Of a DNA stretch of 64,000 bases, positions 55,150 to 64,000 are shown piece by piece. The stretch is taken from contig JARWIR010000016.1 of NCBI GenBank assembly GCA_029959085.1, positions 7,237,441 through 7,301,440 of the forward strand, given 5' to 3'. This DNA comes from Nemophila menziesii (lineage: Eukaryota; Streptophyta; Magnoliopsida; Boraginales; Hydrophyllaceae). Positions within the stretch are counted from its first letter, which is position 1. Every line of letters begins with the position of its first letter. The position numbers and the translations under genes are program-made. A model generated the notes under the pieces. The model saw nothing but the letters and a program-made list of their open reading frames with translations, was not told the DNA's origin and did not search any database.

Positions 55150-56160
55150 TAGATGATGGTTGTATTGTTAAGAATGGAAAAGGACTTTTGATCAACGGCA
55201 AGGCTCGGGAGTGTAATGCGCGATCACTAGGGGTGAGCATGGTTCGGTTCGTCTCGGTTTTAGCCAAAATCGGAACCGAACCGAGTATTTTGGTTTTTTA
55301 TAATTTAATAACCAAACCGTGTGATTCGCATATGCTTCCACATTTTCTGAATTGGTTCGTTTCGGTTCGGTTTTGGTTTGCTTCGAATTCATATGCTTGG
55401 TCAATAATATTTTCACCTCATTTCTTGAAATACTTTGTCCAATAGAGATTAATATTCCAATACAATTATGCTACTATTACTTCATGTGGGCTATTAATAT
55501 ATCAATCAAATATAAACTTATAATCTAACAATACTTATCTTAATTAACAATACTAAAATAAATTTAAATCTATTACTTCCTACTTCATACAATCATGATT
55601 TATAAAATTAATCAAGTAATGAATACTTATAATTTTAAGTGATATAAAAAAATTCTCACTAATAGCGCCATCAAACAATATAACTAAAATTTCACGTAGA
55701 TGATTAATTCTCAACAAAAATCTCCCACATTATTCTGATAGAAAAAGTTCACACATTCCTTATTTTTTACTACGTTAGGTTGGTTTTTGTTCGGTTTTGG
55801 TTCGTTTTCGCGTAGTAAACCAAACCAAACCAATAAATTTAGTTTTTAAAAAATTAAAAACCGAACCATTTGGTTATTCGGTTTTTGGTTTTTTTGGTTC
55901 ATTTTTTTTCCGGTTTTTTGGTTCGGTTTGGTTTTCTGGTTCTCATTTGCTCACCCCTAGCGATCACTAGTGGAAGCGGACGCCTTGGGAGTAATTTTGC
56001 GTGTAAAATGACTAATCTCTATCTAAGACGTAACGTAACCGTGGAAAATAATTGCTTCAAAGCTATTCAAATCATTTTGGACCCACGCTTTAAAATAGAT
56101 AGGAGAGATTGTAATAGTTTAGTAGAGGTTGATTATTATAAAAATTCGTTTAATTTTTAA
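55150..56160 (+). pseudogene. Second RNase H-like LINE fragment, plus strand, split by hAT
   Basis: KNGKGLLINGKARECN, interrupted at 55,228 by an hAT MITE, then resuming at 55,960 with SLVEADAL, then a frameshift and VTVENNCFKAIQIILDPR, RRDCNSLVEVDYYKN. Same domain type as the minus-strand one next to it, but oriented oppositely (head to head). Confidence 0.65.
55228..55959. mobile_element. Non-autonomous hAT element (MITE) 2, 732 bp
   Basis: Perfect 12-bp terminal inverted repeat TAGGGGTGAGCA / TGCTCACCCCTA, flanked by the 8-bp duplication GCGATCAC (55,220-55,227 and 55,960-55,967). Unit 1 has the empty site at 23,318-23,325. GGTTCGGTTT-type motifs near both ends. No transposase. The interior differs from the 706-bp element of unit 1. 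Confidence 0.94.
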
Positions 56161-57599
56161 GTCGTTTTTTATCTCAAAAGAACAGGTAAATAGCCAAATG
56201 GGTGGCAAAACAAAAGCTAGCCAGCTTTTTTTTTATAGCGAATGGGTCTCTTTCCCCATCCCAATTAGCTAAACTTTTGTATTTTGATGTCGAACCTTTA
56301 AGGATCAGTTAAACCTTGTTTGTTTGCTCGCTTTGATGGCTTATTTATGCATTTTTTATTACAAAAAAAGTAAAACTATTGAGTATCTTGGCTAAGATCC
56401 AAAGTTTCTCTAATGATTATAATATTTATGTAATAATTAAATAAAATTGGGATCAAATCTTACCCGAGTAAAATGATTATCAATTGTATTCTTAAAAAAT
56501 ACATCATACTAATGATAAATGGGAAGATAAAACACAATTTAAATAATCACAAATAAAGAACCGAATATAAAAACGTAGATTTTGTAATGGCGTAGACACG
56601 TCTAGGAGCCCAGTGATTATATATTAAGAAATAATTGATAAAAAATTACTTTAGCATCGACTTTGTGTTACCATCGTTTTTTAAGTCTGTGAATTAGCCA
56701 TGACAATACAATATGCTACGCTTTTTGTGTTCCGTTTAATTATGTATTGTTATAGTTGTTTGTGTTTTCAGTTACTGTTTCAATACATTATCCATTTTAC
56801 CAACAATTTAAAAGCAATCCAGATAAGGTTATTTAAGAAGAGCGTGTTGATTGGGAAACATTAACAAAAAGGGAAAAATATTGAAGTCTTGTGTTTTGTG
56901 AATGATTAATTGTATCACGGATATCATTTTGGAGTTTTAGGACTTATCTGGAGGATTATTTCCTACTATTTGAAAAATTGAGATTTCTTGTCTAGTTTCA
57001 GATATTTGGATACTTTATAGCTTTTGTGTGTTAATTATGTGTTAAGCGTGAAGCTCTTAAACACACGGATGATATGAGACCCCGAGATGATGATAAGAAG
57101 TAAAAGACTAAGCTAACCCCGTCACGGTGTAAAAGGATCAAAAAGTCACTTTGTAAGGTCAAGTGAGGTTTCAGATAAAATTTTGAAGTCAACTTAATAA
57201 AGTCACCACTACGTTTGGTGAATATTCTGAGCAATATTCAGCGAGGTGATTGTTTGCAATTTGGATTAAGGAGAGAATTATGCTAATGTTTTCCACCATG
57301 GTTCGAACCAATCCAGATTTATTGAAATCGTTGTTTGGTCAACTTTGACCCACTTAAGTGGGTCCCACAGCCCAAAAAAAATCCAAGACAACCCGTGAAT
57401 TCTTTCTTATACCGAGCCAAAAAATTGCAGTAATACTAGACAATTTCTTACACTGGTCTTTTGGAAATTCGAATGTAGACATTGCGTAGTTACGTATGGA
57501 TTGTAATATCGCTCTCATGAAAACTTCTTCCCCCCCCCATCAGAGAGGAGATTAGAAACCCAACTAGCATATCTAGAGAACAGTCTATCTTTAATTTAA
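56161..57599. other. Unassigned AT-rich region with gypsy-LTR-like segment, unit 2
   Basis: Counterpart of 23,516-24,946. 56,900-57,190 resembles the gypsy LTR at 47,460-47,640. No gene seen. Confidence 0.5.
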
Positions 57600-57859
57600 T
57601 TAAAATTCTTAGTTATAGAGCGTTTTAGTAAGAGTGGGATACCCAAATATTTTTCCAATGAATTTTTAATCTCGATATCAAGCTCCATAGACATTTCATT
57701 ACTAACTTCTTCAGGGGTATTCTTGCTAACAAGAAGGGCAGGCTTATGAAAATTGATTTTTTGTCCTGATGCCAAACAATAATTAGACGGAAATTTTCTA
57801 AAAGCATCGGTTTCTTCTTTGTTTATGTTGATGAAGAAGATAGCATCATTCACAAACAT
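57596..57859 (-). pseudogene. LINE RT palm segment with FVND in place of FADD
   Basis: An open 87-codon frame: FVNDAIFF at the active site, then YCLASGQKINFHKPALLVSK and KYLGIPLLL, conserved in plant L1 RTs. The first catalytic Asp is Asn, as in the unit 2 copy (FANDVLFF), so the defect predates the duplication. Confidence 0.85.
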
Positions 57860-60810
57860 AAGATGAGTGAGTTTGGGGCATTGCCTAGAAATAGAAATTC
57901 ATTTTATCTTACCCTAACATTGGTGGTTAATCAGTCTGATGATACTTTATGTAAGAAGAGAGAAAAGAAGTGGAGACAAAGGGTCACCTTGTATAATACC
58001 TTATTTTGGGATGAACTTTTTGAGCCTTGGCCATTGACTTTAACCTGGAACGATAATGATGAAATACATTTAGAAATCCAATTCCTCTATTTTTCACAAA
58101 AACTGAGGCTTTTAAGAGTTTCCAAGAGAAAATCCTAGTTGACTTGGTCGTAAGATTTTTCTATGTCGATTTTAATACCTGTGTAATGCTTCCAAGATTT
58201 CATCTTAGTTTTAAAAAAGAAAACGACTTCTTGAGCTATAAGGATATTATCTTGTATATTTTTACCTTTGATGAAAGCCGATTGAGTTGGCGAGATGGTC
58301 TCATCCATGAACGGTTGTAATCTGAGGGCTAGAATTTTTGCGATAATTTTATAACTGAAATTATACACGCAGTCGGTCTAAAGTCTTTGATCGTTTCTTG
58401 GGAATACTCCTTCAAAACAAGAGTAATAAGCGTATCGTTAATACAATGTAAATGGGTATTGTGAGTGAATAAGCCATTAACAAGTTTAAGATGTCATCTT
58501 TTAGAATATCCCAAAATTCTTGAAAGAAATTGTCCAGAAGGCCGTCGGGATCAAGAACTTTTGAACCTGACATACTAAAAACTGCATTTTTTATTTCATC
58601 CATATCTGGAGTCTTTGTGAGAATATCATTAATTTGCGACATGACTTTATTCGGGGTATAACTAAAGATTTCCTCGACGTTAGAGACGTATTTTTATAAA
58701 AAATATTCATATAATAATCTTGGATAGTTTTGTTAATGATCTTCGGGTCCTCAGTCCAAGTATCATCCTCACATCTAAGGGTACAAATCCAATTGATTTT
58801 CCTTCTATTTTGAGTTGACGCAAAGAAGTATTTAGTATTTTTGTCTCCTTTTTAGTCCAGAGATCTCTATCTCTATTGGCCCAGAAAGATTCTTCTCTAT
58901 CCCAAAAAATTTCCAACTCCTCAATAATCTCATTTTCCTTATTACAATCAGGATCCGTCATCTCATCGTTTTGAATTTTTTCCAATTCATGTTGTAACTT
59001 GTCAATTAGTCTTCTATTGTTAACGAGATTTTTATGACTCCATCATGTGAGAGCGAGACAAGTAGCATCTTTTTTAAGACAGAAATCTTGAATGTTACTG
59101 ATATTACGAAAACTTTCCCAAGATTTCTCGATAAATTTCCTATACTAAATATTCTCTTACCATCTATATTCAAATATGAAATAATAATTATGCTTATATT
59201 TAGAGATATCCTTCTGCATTGTGAGTGGAGGACGATCGGATCCAATAGCTAGAGGAAGATTAAGAATCGCATTCAGGACAATTTGGACCAAGAACAAGAA
59301 GTAAGAGCTCGATCAAGTTTTTCTTTAATGTATTCACCCCCACATCATTTCCTCTTGTTAGACCATGTAAAGAAACAACTTTTTTGGGAAAATCAATAAG
59401 ATGATTATTTCTTAATAAATTCGTTGAAACGTATAATTCAGTCGAGATTAGGAAAAAATTCCTTGCTTTTCCAGTGTCTTGGTGATGTCATTAGTCTCCC
59501 ATAAAAAGAGTCGGTTCATCAATTTTTAAAAACCAAAAAGTTAGAGAACTCCACATATTTTGTCTTTCGGATTTTATAGTAGGAGCATAAATAAAAACAA
59601 GGTACCAAGAAAAACCATTAGATTCATTAATATGTGAGATAACAAAAGAGGCCTTAGAACTAACCACTCTAAGATTAACAACATCTTTCCACCCCAAAAG
59701 TATTCCCCGGGACATGCGCTCTTCCTCCAGGTTCAACAATTTGGGAACTATTAAAGGATTTAAGATGAGTGCAAGATCTAATATCTTTCCTCCTAAGAAG
59801 AGAACCTTAAAAACATGTGATGTAAGTATCATGTTTCGAAGCAAGAGACTTAAAAACTATTTTTGTCAAGGGCTCCCTCACTCTTTAGAAGTTCCGCACT
59901 ATCACACTATCCATCGGCCTTGGCCACAGTAAGGGACTAGTCGCCATCCTCAAGATTATTAGGGGTTGTATTTTCCGTCACAGATTGAACGTGGGTACTC
60001 ACCACCTCCTCGGTACTGCTGTCACTACTAGAATCACCTCCCAAGTGACCATCACAATCTGGACTACAACAAAAGTGAAATTTCCTTTGATTCGCCAGGC
60101 CTACCTCAAAATCTAGGATATTACGATCAACAATCCTATTCTCTCATCAATTTTAGCATCACATCACAAAAACTAGTGTAGATTTCCTCCACAAACGCTT
60201 GTAAGTCAAACAAATTCCGCTCCCATCTTTAATCAAAATCCATATCTTGTCGGGTGTGATGGCTAATATGGAAATATTGAGAATTTTCAGACTCTTCATC
60301 AGGCTCATAAGATTCTTCATCGGCATTATTGTAGCTCAAAACCCTCTTTTCTTTATAATCGTCATTACCATCTCTCGACCCTTTTGGACTTGCCACGTAA
60401 GCATTGCTACCTTCCTTTAATTGTTTCATACCATCAAAGCCAAGACCATTACCAACCTCAAAAACACCATTAAACCCCATAGCGCCATTAGCAAAAGAAA
60501 CGGCAATGGCAATAGTTTTTATGTCAACGATCGTGGCACCAACGATCTCAATGCCAACGATCTTTGTGTTAAACATTTATGAATCTATAACGATCTCTGC
60601 AATCAACCATGCCTTAGCTTTCTTCACATCTCAAGATGACTTAATTAGTCCATAAAATTTAATCCAAATCTCAATTTCTTCTCTTCCAACCGCCATGTGC
60701 ATGTCATAGAGGAACACCAAACACCGTTTGGAAGAAAGCCCATAATTCACACATTCTAGTTTATTTCTCCAAGACCAAACCGACACCAGTGAAACGGATT
60801 TGTTGGCCAT
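57600..60810 (-). mobile_element. Decayed plant L1-type LINE, unit 3 copy
   Basis: Same element as in the other units, more diverged. ORF1 start at 60,810 and 60,576-60,229; endonuclease 59,844-59,460 (WYLVFIYAPTI); linker 59,245-58,707; RT 58,642-57,600 with KVLDPDGLLDNFF, YKIIAKILALRL and FVNDAIFFI at the active site. The RT end reads ASGQKINFHK and LEKYLGIPLLL and is then cut at 57,600. Confidence 0.85.
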
Positions 60811-62235
60811 GATTGATAATAAGATATAAAACAACGCAGTAGAATAATTTACAGAAGAATAAACACATGCAGGTATCATATATATACTATTACAATTAAG
60901 TAGAGAAGAGAAAGTGACGCGTGAGAAGAAGATAACTGTTGGTCTTGTTGAAAGGGTAAGAGACACTTGTCGAATTCCCAGCGAATTGAAGACATGTTTT
61001 CCATGCGTGAGATATAGAGATTGCATAGAGATATACTTTTTCTTTGATCAACAGAAAAATCCCAAGGCGCAGGAGAAATATGTTTTACTATTAAAAAAAG
61101 ATCGATGGTCATGCGTATTTGGTAATCTTCATTAGAGTAGCTCAAAGATGAGAAAATAAAGTAGCAAATGTATTGCATATTGTTAAGAAACAATAAACAA
61201 TTAAACCCCACGTTGGTATGGGACTATGGAGTTGGGCCATTTGCCAAGAACTTGTAGTATAGGAATGGTGAAGCAGTGAGATGAAGATCAAAATTTCCTT
61301 AGGAAGAGAAAGAAGATCTTATACGCGAGATGAGTATGTAGATGAATAAAAATAATTTGTACTTTGATCTGCTTAAAGTCCGAGAACTCAGGGGGAAATT
61401 GCCTGCTACTTCTCTTGGTGAACCAATAGTCAAGGAGCATAATAAAATAATCCATTTGAGTAAACGATAGAGAAGTGAAAACTTTGTATTGTCTAATGGA
61501 TGGACAACTATCGAAAGAGAGAATTTTTGCGAAGTAGTATCCAAGAATCCCAAGAGGATTGAAAATTCCACCAAGAAGATATAAGAATCAATAAAAGTCT
61601 TATCACCATATTTTCCCATTTGCATGTGTCTAGAAATTCTTCCAACAAAGATAAAGAGAGGATTATAGGAGATCTTAACCTGGAAAAATATATTAGAAAC
61701 CCAAGAGACCCCATACATGTGTCTAATGAGGACAAAGGACAAAAGAGGAAAAAAGGACTAAAAGTACTTAAAAAAGCTTAAAGAAAGGCCCATGATTATA
61801 TGAAAGGAAGAAAAGCTTGATGAAAAACATGGGTGGGATGTGAAAGACCTTTTATAAAATTATTTATACATGATTTGTTTCGTCAACATAGGATAAAAGA
61901 ATTTATTATATTGTAAAAGGTTTTATTTCTTTTTTCGTTGTAGATACTCGAGATGCTTGTATCGGCTTTGCTAGATATAGGTGTGATATTCCAAGCGTAG
62001 GATTAGTTTGTGAAACTTGTAAAAAGATTTTTTTATTAGGAAGTGTGTTTTACCAGCCAATAGGTGCCATATGTATGAAAAAGTACAAATATACATAAAC
62101 AAACAGGATTTTGGTTTAAATAATTATGGATTAATAGAGTTAGGTTACTATGATGTTTAAATACAGATATATTAAAACAATAACGTGAGTTAAATATATA
62201 TTACAACAATATATATATATATAAATATAAGGTAG
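60811..62235. other. LINE upstream region, unit 3 copy
   Basis: Counterpart of 2,696-4,124, with additional substitutions. No recognisable gene. Confidence 0.5.
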
Positions 62236-62537
62236 TGTTATTGAGCATGTAAAAATCATATATAATGTATAAGATTACTCATCCTAACAGCTTAAACTTT
62301 TAGGATAATTGGTTATCTATCATAGTATCAGAGCCAAGATCCAAAGAGTTTTCATGTTCGAGTCTTGCCGGTGTCACCCATTATAAAATTTCACGTAGCA
62401 AAGACTAGACATGCTAAAAAATGACATGAATCTATTTTGCACGTGAGGGGGCGTATTGAGCATGTAAAACTCATATATAATGTATAAGATGACTCCTCCT
62501 AACATCTAAAACTTTTAGGATAATTGGTTATCTATCA
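62236..62537 (+). mobile_element. TRIM-like mini LTR retroelement, unit 3
   Basis: Same structure as at 4,125-4,426: first repeat from 62,236, primer site TAGTATCAGAGCC near 62,323, GTGAGGGGG near 62,445, second repeat ending 62,537 and again followed by TGGTATTAGAGCC. Confidence 0.65.
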
Positions 62538-62738
62538 TGGTATTAGAGCCAGTATCCAAGGAAGACGCAGGTTCGAGTCTTAATTTGTCCCAAAATTGTG
62601 CTTTTAATAGTCCTTTATTCTACCGGGAGAGTATGAGTGGCGAATTCAGAGCCAATGGTGGATTTGGACTCGTATTCCTCAGTCTCCTTGCCATTTCCTC
62701 TTTAAGTAATCTTCTTATCTCTTAAACATACTCTTAAC

Positions 62739-64000
62739 ATGGTATCAAGAGCCATAAGGGATATTATCGTTCAAAGCAAAAAAAAATCACCATTAAAAGG
62801 ATTTTTCTGCAAATTTTTGTTTCACTCCCTGCTCCTGATCCACTTCCGCTCTTCTCATGGAGTATTCTTCCTCAAGTACTCCTCTTATTAGTTCTAGTGC
62901 AGCAGTTCCAGCTGGGCAATTATTGCTTCATCAAAATTAGTCTAGTTTGGTACAAATCAAACTTGATTCAACAAACCATTTCCTTTGACGAGCTCAATTT
63001 AAGACCGTGCTTGAAGCTCATGGCTATCTAAACCATGTTAATGGTCCATCTCTACAACCTTTTTCTTCCAATACACAATATCCTACATGGTTAACTGAAG
63101 ATCAACAACTCAAAGTCTCTCTTTTTGCAGCTATGATTTCGTAAATCCTTTCACATGTTGTTAAACTGACACACACTTTTGATGTCTGGCAAAAGCTTAA
63201 AGAGATCTTTGTATCTCAGTGTCGAACTCACATTCATCAGCTCAAGACAAAACTCTGTAACATTCAGAACGGAGATTGATCAATGACTGCGTATCTTGGT
63301 AAAGTTCAAGAAATCTACAATAAATTAGACACCGTTGTAGCTGTGTTACCTCTTGAGGATGTAATTATGTACACCTTGAAGGTTTTTCCATCCAAGCATA
63401 ATCAATTTAAATCCAACATTCGTATTTTTAATGCTCAATACTCCACACCTAGCTTCCATCTTATTGGAAGTTTACGCGTTTCTAAAGAACTTCACATGAA
63501 AATGGCGGACTCCTGCTACATTTCTTCTTCGCATACTGCGTCGTTTTCTAATAATCAAACTTCATCTTCTTCTCAATATGGTCGAGGTCGTGGGTTCTTC
63601 AGTCAAGGATGTGGTAGAGGTCGATCTCGAGGTAATACTTCTTATTCATCCTTAATTTTGGTTCAATTTCCTTCATCACCTTCTTCACCTCAATATTCTT
63701 CATCTCCGCCAACATGGAAAATTTGTGTTCAATTTTCGCAACTTATCCATCTCCTCGAACTCAACAGCAACAACGTGTAGCTTTCACCGCTCAGTCTTCT
63801 TCGTCTCAAACATATTCAACTGCGTATGACCCTAAGATGTGGTATCTCAACTCCGGTGCTAACAATCATGTTACAAATGATGCCAATCTTGTTCAACAAT
63901 CATCTCCTTAACATGGTTTTAATATCGTCTCAGTAGGTAATGGAAATTCCTTGTCAATTGCTAATATCGAAAATAGTAAGTTCTCTACTTCCTCTTACAC
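62739..64000 (+). mobile_element. Ty1/copia element, unit 3 (runs off window)
   Basis: PBS TGGTATCAAGAGCC at 62,739 (better preserved than in units 1 and 2), gag from ATG near 62,857 with an early TAG after LLLHQN, gag frame 63,283-63,780 with GRGRGFFSQGCGRGRSRG, a deletion that removes the zinc knuckle, and a protease remnant YLNSGANNHVT at 63,842. The window ends in the protease region. Confidence 0.82.

Larger units (their letters stand above)
26625..58035. repeat. Tandem repeat unit 2 (about 31.4 kb)
   Basis: Second copy of the array unit. It keeps the longer copia element (to 35,658), a GUX pseudogene, gypsy and copia debris (36,568-48,784) and an intact GUX gene. It ends where the LINE block starts for the third time. 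Its first 5.7 kb differ from unit 1 at only about one to two positions per hundred where I compared them. Confidence 0.9.
58036..64000. repeat. Tandem repeat unit 3 (partial, runs off the window)
   Basis: Third copy of the LINE / TRIM-like / copia block. It is visibly more diverged from units 1 and 2 than they are from each other. For example, 58,036-58,140 and the LINE ORF1 at 60,229-60,810 carry many extra substitutions and small indels. It is cut by the window edge inside the copia protease region. Confidence 0.88.

Overview
This is AT-rich nuclear DNA from a flowering plant, most likely a eudicot. It has spliced genes with GT/AG introns, plant LINE, Ty1/copia and Ty3/gypsy remains, hAT-, Mutator- and Stowaway-type DNA elements, and a glycosyltransferase found in plant xylan synthesis. 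I cannot name the species from sequence alone.

Layout. The window is part of a tandem array of large repeat units: unit 1 (1-26,624), unit 2 (26,625-58,035) and the start of unit 3 (58,036-64,000). Each unit opens with the same block: a decayed LINE on the minus strand, a TRIM-like mini-retroelement, and a decayed copia element on the plus strand. Units 1 and 2 then carry a GUX/PGSIP-type gene (GT8 glucuronosyltransferase of Golgi xylan synthesis) on the minus strand, followed by RNase H-type LINE pieces and gypsy LTR fragments. The two GUX genes (13,970-17,408 and 49,674-53,009) both have intact three-exon models, of 638 and 631 residues by my count. A third, broken GUX copy lies at 35,779-36,577.

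The units differ by discrete events that can be read as filled and empty sites. Unit 1 lacks about 16.5 kb that unit 2 has between 32,328 and 48,784. Unit 1 has gained an hAT MITE (5,855-6,560), a 6.6-kb Mutator-like element (7,057-13,690), a 140-bp retroposon in GUX intron 1, a 5'-truncated LINE (17,948-18,733), a second Mutator-like element (19,190-22,714) and a third (24,947-26,182). Unit 2 has gained a solo LTR upstream of its GUX gene (53,483-54,094) and a different hAT MITE (55,228-55,959). Adding and subtracting these events accounts for the unit lengths to within about 100 bp.

The most unusual content is in the Mutator-like elements. The 6.6-kb one is a Pack-MULE holding intron-containing pieces of two unrelated host genes: VPS60/CHMP5 (ESCRT-III, plus strand) and DPE2 (cytosolic 4-alpha-glucanotransferase, minus strand). 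Between them is a CpG-dense minisatellite. The 3.5-kb one has arrays of a 22-bp palindromic unit in which the two arms appear to have changed together, and a zinc-knuckle exon that looks like the end of a MULE transposase. The 1.2-kb one also has tandem and palindromic repeats.

The only genes that look functional are the two GUX copies. Everything else recognised is mobile-element sequence, captured gene fragments or pseudogenes. All repeat boundaries were read by eye.
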